A stretch of 64,000 nucleotides of DNA, from contig NC_008278.1 of the NCBI RefSeq assembly GCF_000058485.1, forward strand, positions 5,450,962 to 5,514,961, in the 5' to 3' direction. Source of the stretch: Frankia alni ACN14a. Lineage in GTDB: Bacteria > Actinomycetota > Actinomycetes > Frankiales > Frankiaceae. A model generated the notes under the pieces. That model made no database searches. It was not told the origin of the DNA and saw only the letters and a list, made by a program, of their open reading frames with translations. Of this stretch, positions 55,178 through 63,183 are shown piece by piece (positions within the stretch are counted from its first letter, which is position 1; each line of letters starts with the position of its first letter). Made by a program: the position numbers and the translations under genes.

Positions 55178-56269
55178 TCAGGATGGGCACGGCAGCACGA
55201 CGAGCGATCCCGGTGACTGCGAGCGCCGGCCTTCCAGGTCCGTGACGGTGGCCGTGTAGCTGATAGTGCCGGGATCCGGCGCGGATGCGAGCCTGCCGGT
55301 CCACGTCGAGCGGTCTCCCGTGGCCGTGCCGAGGCTCAGCGACTCGGTTGTCGTCCGCCCGCCGGGCAGGACCGCGGCCAGCTCCACGGCGAAGATCCCG
55401 GTCTCGTCGACCGCCGTCACCGTCACCGTCGACGTGGCAGCCGTCGACTGCGCCACGCCCGTCGCCGGCGGGCAGCCCGTCCGCACGACGCGATCCGGCG
55501 CGGCCGTCACCGAGAGGATGCGCGGCGGTCCGTCGACGCTGGCCGTGATGCGCACGTCGGCGCCGCCCACGCCGTTGCGGGCGCTGACCGGCACGGTGAC
55601 GTCGATCGGCCCCGGCGGGGCCACCGACCGGTCGAGCGTGATCACGAGGGGGACGTCCGACCCCGGGTTGACGCGGGGGCGGTCCGGCACGACGGCGAGC
55701 CAGGAGGGGCTCGCCCCGACCGCGACGTCGACCGGAGCCGTGCCCTCGCCGCGCAGGTCGAGGCGCCAGACCGAGTCGACCGGGCCGAGATCGACCGTCG
55801 TCGCGCTCAGGGCGAGGACCGAGCCGGTCGGTCGCGGTGCCACCGGGACGACCGCGGTGGCGCTGCGCCCGGCGGCGCGCGAACGGGACGCGGTGGGCGC
55901 GCCGGACGGCGAGACCACCGCCGGAGCCGGTGCTGTCGCCGTCGCGGCGGTGATGGGAGTCGTGGGGGTCGACGGCGCGGTCGGGCTAGGCCGATGCGAC
56001 GCCGTGGGCGCGGTCAGCACGTCCGAGGGCTGCTGCACGCTCGGCGCGGACGGGGCGGTCGGGACCCCCGACCGGTTGAGGGGCCCGGCGGCGCGGCCAT
56101 CCCCGGCCAATCGACCACGGATCAGCACCAGACTCACAACCGCGAGCGCCAAGGCGGCCACCACGGCGATGATGCGTCCCCACCGGATGGGCAGAATCCT
56201 GCCCGGTTTACCCCAGGGAGACCGGTGCCGCCCCGCCGAACCCGGGCCCCCCGCAACGTCATGCGTCAT
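55178..56269 (-). CDS. Membrane-anchored protein with Pro/Thr-rich linker and Ig-like domains
   Basis: 363 residues from ATG 56269 (MTHDVAGGPG). One membrane helix at about 30-50 (IIAVVAALALAVVSLVLI) follows an Arg-rich N-terminus, placing the rest outside the cell. A Ser/Thr/Pro-rich linker of about 100 residues leads to two beta-sandwich repeats: DLRGEGTAPVDVAVGASPSW with LVITLDRSVAPPGPIDVTV, and a last domain with TVTAVDETGIFAVELA and SYTATVTDLEGRRSQSPG. Such proteins are extracellular structural or adhesion components. Paired Cys near the end probably form a disulfide. The partner is unknown. It lies downstream of the lycopene cyclase genes. Confidence 0.72.
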   Translation of the reverse strand: MTHDVAGGPGSAGRHRSPWGKPGRILPIRWGRIIAVVAALALAVVSLVLIRGRLAGDGRAAGPLNRSGVPTAPSAPSVQQPSDVLTAPTASHRPSPTAPSTPTTPITAATATAPAPAVVSPSGAPTASRSRAAGRSATAVVPVAPRPTGSVLALSATTVDLGPVDSVWRLDLRGEGTAPVDVAVGASPSWLAVVPDRPRVNPGSDVPLVITLDRSVAPPGPIDVTVPVSARNGVGGADVRITASVDGPPRILSVTAAPDRVVRTGCPPATGVAQSTAATSTVTVTAVDETGIFAVELAAVLPGGRTTTESLSLGTATGDRSTWTGRLASAPDPGTISYTATVTDLEGRRSQSPGSLVVLPCPS

Positions 56270-56377
56270 CACGGTCGAGGTTAGGCCGATGGATGACCTC
56301 CATGGGGCCAATTCGCTCGTTTCCGTCACGGAGTGCGGAGAGATTTCATTCAGTTTCACAAATGTAACGCAACGTGG

Positions 56378-56740
56378 CTAATTGTGCCGATCGGCGGGCA
56401 TCACACCGGAGACGGGGGCGGGGGCGGGGCGCCGGCGGGACGACCGGCCCAGGCGACGCCCCCACCAGACCCACCAGCTGAGCGTGTGGGTGACGAGTGC
56501 GAAGCCGAACAGCAGGTCCTCGACCGGGGCGTAGGCGATCCGCAGCCCCGCGATCGCGCCCGGATCGTAGACGACGATGCCGAACCCGGTCAGGATCCCG
56601 TTGGCAAGCAGCTGGAAGACGACGATGATCCCATACGAGACCCAGAAGATCCGCCGGGTCAGCAGCCGGGTGCGCAGGAGCCACCGGTCCTCGGCGACCG
56701 CCGCGGCGACACCGAGCAGCGCCAGCACCGTGTAACTCAT
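56378..56740 (-). CDS. crtYd: Lycopene cyclase subunit (CrtYd-type half)
   Basis: 120 residues with about three membrane helices. The lycopene-cyclase-domain signature FGIVVYDPGAIAGLRIAY then APVEDLLFGFALV is present; the acidic PVED is the catalytic-type residue pair. In actinobacteria two such halves together cyclise the ends of lycopene to form beta-carotene. Overlaps the other half by 4 bases. It ends in a Pro/Arg tail. No phytoene synthase or desaturase gene is close by. Confidence 0.87.
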   Translation of the reverse strand: MSYTVLALLGVAAAVAEDRWLLRTRLLTRRIFWVSYGIIVVFQLLANGILTGFGIVVYDPGAIAGLRIAYAPVEDLLFGFALVTHTLSWWVWWGRRLGRSSRRRPAPAPVSGVMPADRHN

Positions 56741-57144
56741 CCGCCCGGGCCCTCCACGCTCCCAGGGACGCCCGCCGCGTCCTCGCCCGGCTCGTCACCA
56801 GCCGGTTCGTCGCCGGCCGGCTCGTCACCGGCCGGCCAGCCGCGCACCGAGCGGACGGCCTCCAGCGTCAGCACCGCGCAGACGGGAACCACGAGAAAGA
56901 ACAGCAGCTCGTCCAGCGGCAGGTGGCCGGGGAGCCGCACGCCGGTGACGCTGCGCGGATCAAAGGTCCAGTGACCGGCGGCGATGGCATACACGTCCCA
57001 GGCGGCGAAGATCGCGACGACGGGCAGCAGTGTCAGCAACAGGCGACGCGGGCGGGCGTAGACCCTGGTGCCCAGGAACAGTTCGAGCGGCGCCGTGCCC
57101 AGCAGGCAACCGGCCAGGACCGCGAGGTAGCTCAGGTGCCGCAC
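56737..57144 (-). CDS. crtYc: Lycopene cyclase subunit (CrtYc-type half)
   Basis: 135 residues with three membrane helices. The cyclase motif reads HWTFDPRSVTGVRLPGHLP followed by LDELLFFLVVP, the N-terminal-half version of the heterodimeric enzyme. A tail of repeated DEPAG units (GDEPAGDEPAGDEPG) follows the last helix. The start lies 10 bases after the thiE stop, so it is probably read from the thiamine transcript. It is coupled to crtYd by ATGA overlap. Confidence 0.87.
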   Translation of the reverse strand: MRHLSYLAVLAGCLLGTAPLELFLGTRVYARPRRLLLTLLPVVAIFAAWDVYAIAAGHWTFDPRSVTGVRLPGHLPLDELLFFLVVPVCAVLTLEAVRSVRGWPAGDEPAGDEPAGDEPGEDAAGVPGSVEGPGG

Positions 57145-57154
57145 GAGCTGCCGC

Positions 57155-57874
57155 TCAGGCGCTGCGCAGCCGCCGGGCGAGCGCGGCGGCGCCGGCGGCG
57201 GGGTCCTCGGCGGCGGTCAGCGCCCGCACCACCACCACCCGCCGGGCCCCCGTGGCGAGGATGTCGTCGAGGGTGTCCGGACCGACCCCGCCGGTGACGA
57301 ACCAGGGCTTCGCGCCCGGTTCGAACGGCGGGGCGTGGCGGGCGGCGAGCCGGGGCAGCCCCAGCCCGACCGGCGGACGTCCCTGCTTGGTCGGCGTCGC
57401 GTGCACCGGGCCGACGCACACGTAGTCGACGTCCGGGTCGGCCAGGGCCGCGAGGAACTGCTCGGGACTGTGCGTCGACTGGCCGATCAGGACATCCGGG
57501 CCGACCAGCCGGCGGGCGAAGGCGGGCGGCACGTCGTCCTGGCCGACGTGCAGGATGTCGACGCCGGTGAACGCGGCGAGGTCGGCGCGGTCGTTGGCGC
57601 TGACGAGGGTGTCCCCGCCGGCGCCCGCGGCCTGGATCTCGCGCAGGCCACGCACCTCGTCGGCCCACTCGAGGTTCTTCTCGCGAAGCTGCACCAGATC
57701 GACGCCGCCCCGACCGGCGGGGCCGATCACGGCGTCGAGGAACGGGCCGAACTCGGCCCGCCGCGGCGTGCAGAGATACAGCCGGGCGTCGGCGAGCCGC
57801 CGCAGCCGGTCCACCCGCACCGACCCGTCCGCAGCCGACCCGTCCGCAGCCGATCCGTCCTTCGTTGTGGTCAA
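57155..57874 (-). CDS. thiE: Thiamine-phosphate synthase
   Basis: 239 residues from TTG 57874, with ggagga just upstream; a GTG further in is also possible. It joins HMP-diphosphate and carboxythiazole phosphate to thiamine phosphate. ThiE blocks are visible: LYLCTPRR, VDLVQLREKNLEW, SANDRADLAAFTGVD, HVGQDDVPPAFARR, YVCVGPVHATPTKQGRP, and WFVTGGVGPDTLDDI. The first 30 residues are a degenerate repeat (GSAADGSAADGS). thiS precedes it by one base, and crtYc follows after 10 bases. Confidence 0.94.
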   Translation of the reverse strand: MTTTKDGSAADGSAADGSVRVDRLRRLADARLYLCTPRRAEFGPFLDAVIGPAGRGGVDLVQLREKNLEWADEVRGLREIQAAGAGGDTLVSANDRADLAAFTGVDILHVGQDDVPPAFARRLVGPDVLIGQSTHSPEQFLAALADPDVDYVCVGPVHATPTKQGRPPVGLGLPRLAARHAPPFEPGAKPWFVTGGVGPDTLDDILATGARRVVVVRALTAAEDPAAGAAALARRLRSA

Positions 57875-57875
57875 C

Positions 57876-58139
57876 TCATCCTCCGGCGACGGCACGCACG
57901 ATCTCCAGGGTGTCACCATCCGCGAGCCGGATGCCGGTCAACTCCGACGGGATGAGCGCCACCCCGTTGCGTTCGACGACCACCGAACCGGGCCGCAGGC
58001 CGAGCTCGGCGAGCAGGTCGGGCAGCGGCTGGCCGGCCATGACCACGCGGACGGCGCCGTTGACGACAACCTGTGCCCGGGCAGGCCCCGTCGGCGGGGT
58101 GGGCGCCGGCGCCGAGGCGGGTGGCGGGCGATCGACCAT
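57876..58139 (-). CDS. thiS: Thiamine biosynthesis sulfur carrier ThiS
   Basis: 87 residues, with an Ala/Pro-rich extension of about 20 residues before the ubiquitin-like fold (VVVNGAVRVVMAGQPLPDLL, VVVERNGVALIPSE, LADGDTLEIVRAVAGG). The C-terminal Gly-Gly is the site of adenylation and thiocarboxylation. It donates sulfur to the thiazole synthase ThiG. The next gene, thiE, starts one base after the thiS stop. It lies far from thiG (61.6 kb) on the same strand, with two other genes between. Confidence 0.95.
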   Translation of the reverse strand: MVDRPPPASAPAPTPPTGPARAQVVVNGAVRVVMAGQPLPDLLAELGLRPGSVVVERNGVALIPSELTGIRLADGDTLEIVRAVAGG

Positions 58140-58201
58140 GACCTGACCCTACGGGAGCCGGCAGCCCACGACAGCCTGGAACGGGGCCCCGCGGCCCCCG
58201 G

Positions 58202-58525
58202 TCAGAAGGCGAGGGCCTGGGCTCGCCGCTTGACCTCCTTGCCACGGTTCTCGACGAGCGCCTGCATCGGGGTGCCGGGCAGGCTCGGGTCCTCCCGAAA
58301 AAGCCAGTCGAGGGCCTCGTCGTCGGTGAACCCCGCGTCGGCAAGGAGTGTGAGCAGGCCGGGCAGGCCCTTGACCACCACTCCGTCGCTGATGAACTCG
58401 GCCGGTACCCGAAGGACACCGCCCTCCCGCCGGGCCAGCATCGTTCGGTCGCGCACCATCTGCCGGACTCGAGTCACGGGAACCTGCAGCTGCGTCGCGG
58501 CGTCAGGCAGGGTCAGCCAATCCAT
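58202..58525 (-). CDS. Rv2175c-family DNA-binding protein
   Basis: 107 residues from ATG 58525 (MDWLTLPDAATQLQV). A MerR-like winged helix is followed by REGGVLRVPAEFI and a helical C-terminus GLPGLLTLLADAGFTDDEALDWLFRE, typical of the Rv2175c family. In M. tuberculosis Rv2175c is a DNA-binding protein phosphorylated by its neighbour PknL at an N-terminal Thr. Here a PknL-like gene lies 4.7 kb away; the Thr5 in WLTLPD could be the phosphosite by analogy, which is inference. Confidence 0.9.
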   Translation of the reverse strand: MDWLTLPDAATQLQVPVTRVRQMVRDRTMLARREGGVLRVPAEFISDGVVVKGLPGLLTLLADAGFTDDEALDWLFREDPSLPGTPMQALVENRGKEVKRRAQALAF

Positions 58526-58646
58526 GGTCAACAGTAAACACCTAAGTCCGCAACGACGTCGTGGGGTGCTGGCGGGGTCCGCACCACCCCTGACCTCGCC
58601 TGTCCCGGCGCGGCTCAGGGCCGGCGCACGAGCCCGACGGCCATGG

Positions 58647-60293
58647 TCACAGCGGCACGACCTGCGCGCCGCCCGCGGCCACCGACCGCGCCGCCGCCTC
58701 GAGTACCGCCACCACCTGGCGGGCCGCCTCGACGCCGTAGCCCACGAGGGGCCAGCCGGAAACCAGGCTGTCGGCGAGGTCGCGGTAGAACGCTCCCGTG
58801 CCGTCCCGTCCCGGCCCGGACGTCGGCAGCGGGTAGCGGGTGCGGACGCCGTCGTGGGTGGCCAGCAGCAACGAGGCCGGCCCGGAAGCATCGCCCGCCG
58901 GGGCGGCCCGGCGCCCGGCGTGCCGGCCGGTGACCGCGGGCCCGTCGTCGAGCGGCTCGAGGTTCGCGGCGGCGAGGGCGTCGTCCAGGATCAGCGTGCC
59001 CTCGCTGCCGAGCACCTCGAGGCTCGGGCGGGCCGCCACCGCCAGGTCGGAGACGGTGACCTGCGCCTGCGCGCCGTTGGCGAAGCGCAGCAGCAGCCGG
59101 CTGTGGTCGGCGTTGCTGACGTGGTACCAGACCCGCTTGAGCTCCGAGGCGATGACCCACTCGACCGGCTCGTCGACGAGCGCCAGCACCTGCTCGACGC
59201 CGGCAGCGCCGCGGTCGTAGAGCTGGCCGCCGCTGATCCGCTCGTCGTCGCGCCAGGTCCCGACGGGGCGGCGCAGCCCGCCGCGGTGGACGTCCAGCCG
59301 CAGCGGCTCGCCGATCGCGCCGCGACCGACGGCCGCGTGCAGCGCGCGATAGCCGGCGTCGGCGCGCCCCTCCGGGTAGACGGCGAGCAGCAGGGACCGC
59401 TCGGCCGCGAGCTCGGCGAGCTGGTCGGCGTCGGGCGTCGCCAGGCACAGCGGCGCCTGCACGACCACGTGCTTGCCGGCCTCCAGCGCCCGCCCGGCCC
59501 ATTCCAGGTGGGTGTGCGTCGGGGTGGCGACGACGACCACACCGAGCTCGGGATCGTTCACCAGGTCGTCGGGGTCCTCGACCCGGCGGGGCAGGCGGCC
59601 CGCGGCGTGGGCGGGAGCGCGACCCGGGCCGCCGTCGCACAGGGCGGTCAGCTCCAGCCCCTCGGTCGCGTCGAGGCCCGCCTGGTGGGCCGTGGTGGTG
59701 TCGGGGGTGCCGAGCAGGCCGACGCCGACCGGCGGCCCGTCGTGCACGCCGAGGCAGTGCCGCAGCCACCTCCCGACGAGCCGGTGGTAGGCCGCGTCGC
59801 CGAGCACGCCCGCACCCGTGCCCAGGGTGAACATGCCGAGCCCGGTCGCCGGCCGCCAGGTGCAGACGGGGTGATCGCCCATCTCGTGGCGGATCAGCAG
59901 GAGCCGCTCGACATCGTCGGCGACCTTCTCCGGGATGACCCAGCTCTCCCGGGGCCGGAAGTCACCCGAACGGGCCATGATTGCGCCACCCTGCGGCCCA
60001 GCCTGCAACCGCAGCTCGTAGGGGGGCGTCGCCCGGCCCGGAATGAGCCCGGACGCCTCCACCAGCGGGCTGTCGGCGGGCAGGGCGCGCACGGTCGGGC
60101 CGGCGAGCAGCACCGGGACGGACTGCCGGGCGCGGTCGAGCAGCTCCTGCTCGACGTGGTCGAGGGGACGATCGATGAGGACGAGAAGCGCGTCCGCCGA
60201 CCGCGCCGAGGTCGGGCCGAGACCCGCTGCGCGCAGATGGTCGCCGAGCGCGTTCACCCCGGGCAGGTTCGACACCAGGTGAATGCGAGGCAC
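58647..60293 (-). CDS. Gfo/Idh/MocA-family oxidoreductase with N-terminal extension
   Basis: 548 residues from GTG 60293 (VPRIHLVSNLPGVNAL). The C-terminal 350 residues are a standard Gfo/Idh/MocA enzyme: VGVGLLGTPDTTTAHQAGL, VVVVATPTHTHLEWAGRA, EAGKHVVVQAPLCLA (Gln replaces the usual Glu of EKP), and SGGQLYDRGAAGVEQVL. The first 190 residues form another alpha/beta domain (ADALLVLIDRPLDHVEQEL, PVLLAGPTVRALPADSPLV) resembling ThuA-type domains fused to such enzymes. It is NAD(P)-dependent sugar-like oxidation by family; the altered EKP motif makes activity uncertain. It lies between thiH and the Rv2175c-like gene. Confidence 0.85.
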   Translation of the reverse strand: MPRIHLVSNLPGVNALGDHLRAAGLGPTSARSADALLVLIDRPLDHVEQELLDRARQSVPVLLAGPTVRALPADSPLVEASGLIPGRATPPYELRLQAGPQGGAIMARSGDFRPRESWVIPEKVADDVERLLLIRHEMGDHPVCTWRPATGLGMFTLGTGAGVLGDAAYHRLVGRWLRHCLGVHDGPPVGVGLLGTPDTTTAHQAGLDATEGLELTALCDGGPGRAPAHAAGRLPRRVEDPDDLVNDPELGVVVVATPTHTHLEWAGRALEAGKHVVVQAPLCLATPDADQLAELAAERSLLLAVYPEGRADAGYRALHAAVGRGAIGEPLRLDVHRGGLRRPVGTWRDDERISGGQLYDRGAAGVEQVLALVDEPVEWVIASELKRVWYHVSNADHSRLLLRFANGAQAQVTVSDLAVAARPSLEVLGSEGTLILDDALAAANLEPLDDGPAVTGRHAGRRAAPAGDASGPASLLLATHDGVRTRYPLPTSGPGRDGTGAFYRDLADSLVSGWPLVGYGVEAARQVVAVLEAAARSVAAGGAQVVPL

Positions 60294-60459
60294 GCCCGGC
60301 ACTCTAGTGGTCTTACCAACGCGAGCGGTCATTCGGGTCGAGAAGGACGGAGCAGACCCTCCATACATTACGAACAGTGCTCAGCATCTACCCTCAAACC
60401 ACGCAAAGGGGAATTGCGTCGGCACCGTCCGCAGGCAGAACAGCGCGTTAGCGCCGGCA

Positions 60460-61656
60460 TCAGCGCGGGTCGACGAGAGGCGGGTCGACGAGGGGGAAGG
60501 CGTCCTTCCACACCGGCTCGTAGCCGGCCGCGACGAGCATCGCGGCGACCGCGGCCGGCGGGCGCTCATCCGAGATCGAGAACTGCTCCTGGGCGGTGCC
60601 CGGCGAGCCGTAGCCGCCGGGTTCGGTGGAGGAACCCGCGCTCATCGTCGTCACGGCGATGCGGACCAGACCGTCGCGCATCGCCGCCGGCTCCCGGGTG
60701 GACAGCGTCAGCGCGAGGTCGGGCTCGAACAGCCGCAGGGCGGCGTACGCCTGCACGAACTCGGCGTCGGAAACGACGACGACCGGTGGAAACTCGCTGG
60801 CACTGGGCTTGATCCGCGGCAGCGCGACCGACACCTCGGTCCGCCAGTACCGCCGCGACAGGAACGAGGCATGGGCGGCCAGGGCGAGCACGTCGGCCCG
60901 CCAGTCCGGGGCGAGGCCGAGCAGCGCGCCGATGCCGAGCCGGCGCGCCCCGGCGCTCGCGGCCCGCTCGAACGACGACAGCCGGCGGTCGTAGTCCCGC
61001 TTCCAGCCCGCGACGTGCACCTCGGCGTACCGGGCCCGGTCGTAGGTCTCCTGGTAGTGGACGACGCCCTCCAGGCCGGCCCGCACCAGCCGAGCGTAGG
61101 TGTCGTCCGACCAGGTCTGCGTCTCGATCGACAGCGACGGGAACGCCGGCCGCAGCCGCTCGACCACCGCGACGAGGTAGTCGGCGGACACCTCGACGCG
61201 ATGTTCCCCGGCGACCAGCAGCACGTGCCGGAAACCCCGCTCGGCCAGCAGCCGGCCCTCGGCCGCCACCTCGTCGACGCTGAGCGTGCGCCGCGCGACC
61301 GGCAGGCCCTTGGCGAAACCGCAGTAGGTGCAGGACGACAGGCAGGCATTCGAGACATACAGCGGGGCGAACAGTCGCACGGCCCGCCCGAAGCGGCGCA
61401 GCGTCGTCGCCCGCGCGGCGATCGCGAGCTGTTCCAGCCGGTCCGTCGCGGCCGGCGAGAGCAGGACGGCCAGCTCGTCGAGACCGACCCGCCCCGGCGC
61501 CGACTCGCCCCGGCCACCCGGACCACCCGGACCGGGGGCGACCCGGCGCAACACCTCGTCGACCTCCGCCGGCGTCGCGCGTCGCGACCGGGCGGACAGG
61601 CCGGCCAGGTCCAGCGCGGCAAGCTCGCGGGCGAACTCCCCCGGCGGCGCGCTCAC
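60460..61656 (-). CDS. thiH: 2-iminoacetate synthase (ThiH), radical SAM
   Basis: 398 residues. The radical-SAM cluster motif is [15 protein letters not shown] (CxxxCxxC). Also seen are [33 protein letters not shown] (ThiH-specific), [19 protein letters not shown], and [15 protein letters not shown]. It cleaves tyrosine to dehydroglycine and p-cresol for thiazole formation. Aerobic actinobacteria usually use the glycine oxidase ThiO; ThiH is oxygen-sensitive. It overlaps thiG by 4 bases (ATGA). Confidence 0.94.
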   Translation of the reverse strand: MSAPPGEFARELAALDLAGLSARSRRATPAEVDEVLRRVAPGPGGPGGRGESAPGRVGLDELAVLLSPAATDRLEQLAIAARATTLRRFGRAVRLFAPLYVSNACLSSCTYCGFAKGLPVARRTLSVDEVAAEGRLLAERGFRHVLLVAGEHRVEVSADYLVAVVERLRPAFPSLSIETQTWSDDTYARLVRAGLEGVVHYQETYDRARYAEVHVAGWKRDYDRRLSSFERAASAGARRLGIGALLGLAPDWRADVLALAAHASFLSRRYWRTEVSVALPRIKPSASEFPPVVVVSDAEFVQAYAALRLFEPDLALTLSTREPAAMRDGLVRIAVTTMSAGSSTEPGGYGSPGTAQEQFSISDERPPAAVAAMLVAAGYEPVWKDAFPLVDPPLVDPR

Positions 61657-62582
61657 CCGGTTCCCCTGCCGTTGCCGTTACCCTTCGCGGGGGCGCCGAG
61701 GGCGCCGAGGAAGCCGGTGAGCGGCGAGGACGCGGACGCCGCGGTGGCCGTCCCGGGCCCGGCCTGCCCGGCCAGGTGGCCCAGCCGCCCGGCGACGGTC
61801 GCCAACGCGAAGGCCCGGGCCATCCGCACCGGGTCGGCCGCCACCGCGATGGCCGTGTTGACCAGCACGGCGGCCGCGCCGATCTCCATGGCCTCCGCCG
61901 CGTCGGAGGGCACCCCGAGGCCTGCGTCGACGATCACCGGCACGCCCGCGGCCGCCACGATCGCCTCGATCGCGTCCCGGGTGCGCAGCCCGCGGTTCGA
62001 GCCGATCCAGCTGCCGAGCGGCATGACCGTGGCACAGCCGGCCTCCTCCAGGCGGCGGGCCAGGACCGGGTCCGCCGAGCAGTACGGCAGCACGGTGAAG
62101 CCGTCGGCGACCATGAGCTCGGCAGCGCGCAGCGTCTCGATCGGATCCGGGGCCAACGTCCGCGGGTCCGGAGTGACCTCCAGCTTGACCAGGCCGGTGC
62201 CGGTGGCGGCGCGGCCCAGGCGGGCCAGCCGCAGGGCCTCCGCCGCATCCACGGCACCGGAGGTGTTGGGCAGCAGCGTCATCCCCGGCGGGACGAAGTC
62301 GAGCACGTCGCCCTCGCCGGCGCGGTCGAGGTCGACCCGGCGCAGCGCGACTGTCACGATCTCGGCGCCGGAGGCAAGCAGGCTGTCGCGCATCACCTCG
62401 TGCGCCGCGAACTTGCCCGTCCCGACCAGCAGTCGGCTGCGGTAGGGACGCCCGGCGATCACGAGCTCGTCGCCCTCGACCGGCTCGACGGCGCCGGACG
62501 ACGCGAGGCCGGACGACGCGAGGCCGGGCGGGCGGGACCACTCCGACGCGGGAACAGCGGGACCTGGCAGAGCCTGCGACAC
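61653..62582 (-). CDS. thiG: Thiazole synthase
   Basis: 309 residues from GTG 62582: ggggagg abuts the earlier ATG at 62591, leaving no spacer, and lies nine bases from the GTG. The core reads [73 protein letters not shown] (Schiff-base Lys region), and [20 protein letters not shown]. It builds the thiazole phosphate with ThiS-thiocarboxylate and dehydroglycine from ThiH. It has an extra N-terminal 40 residues with a repeated SSGLASSG unit. A TPP riboswitch lies directly upstream. Confidence 0.95.
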   Translation of the reverse strand: MSQALPGPAVPASEWSRPPGLASSGLASSGAVEPVEGDELVIAGRPYRSRLLVGTGKFAAHEVMRDSLLASGAEIVTVALRRVDLDRAGEGDVLDFVPPGMTLLPNTSGAVDAAEALRLARLGRAATGTGLVKLEVTPDPRTLAPDPIETLRAAELMVADGFTVLPYCSADPVLARRLEEAGCATVMPLGSWIGSNRGLRTRDAIEAIVAAAGVPVIVDAGLGVPSDAAEAMEIGAAAVLVNTAIAVAADPVRMARAFALATVAGRLGHLAGQAGPGTATAASASSPLTGFLGALGAPAKGNGNGRGTG

Positions 62583-62588
62583 GATGAC

Positions 62589-62700
62589 CATCCTCCCCAC
62601 GCGCGCATGACCGCGATCGGGTATGCGGGTCGCCGACGGTGCTCCTGGCCGGCCTCTCAGCCCATGTCCACGGGCTCCCCGGTGCAACCCCAGTCTAGCC
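62589..62700 (-). promoter_or_regulatory. TPP riboswitch (THI element) upstream of thiG
   Basis: On the minus strand, the conserved THI blocks are visible: gggagcccgtgg, then catgggctgagagg (the CUGAGA of the pyrimidine-sensor arm), then gacccgcatacccgatc, and finally gcgcgtggggagg. The last, the 3' closing arm, contains the thiG ribosome binding site. TPP binding should hide it and repress translation of thiG and thiH. Confidence 0.88.
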
Positions 62701-63183
62701 GGCCCGCAACCGAGCCCGCGCCGGATCGATGCAGGCCGCCGACGTCCGGCGTCCGGACCGGCGTCCGGACCGAGGGCCGAGCGGGGGCCGAGCGGGGGCC
62801 GAGCGGGGCGATCAGGGGCCGAGCGGGGGCCCGCGGATCGGGGGCGGCACCCGGACGGGCGGCGTCCCGCGAACGTCATGTTCACGGACAGCGACGACTC
62901 GGGCGTGCCGGGACACGCCGTCGCCGGCCCGGGCGGTTTCGCGGGACGATATCCATACGCCACGGCGGATCCGCGCAGCGCGGTGGCCGCATAGCCGCGG
63001 GATCAGGGATTCAGCCGACGGCCATCAGCAGGTAAGGCGATAGGCCGCGCTATGTCCGCAGGCATGGCGATGCGTAGTACGGGCATGCCGATGCGTTCGC
63101 CGCCGCCCCGCAGCCGAATCCGGAGCTAACGCCACGTGGCGCCGGTAGCGGCATGGTTCGGCAACGATCGTAAACTGTCTCCC
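62701..63183. other. Divergent intergenic region with gggccgagcg repeats
   Basis: No gene is seen. It separates the thiG riboswitch from the kinase gene. Between 62740 and 62840 short direct repeats occur: ggcgtccggaccg twice and gggggccgagcg four times. The AT-richer part just before 63184 is where the kinase promoter should lie. Confidence 0.5.

Noticed and set aside
57555-60812. 1,085-codon plus-strand frame across the thiamine region
   Set aside because: It runs antisense to thiE, thiS, the Rv2175c-like gene and the Gfo/Idh gene. No domain is visible.
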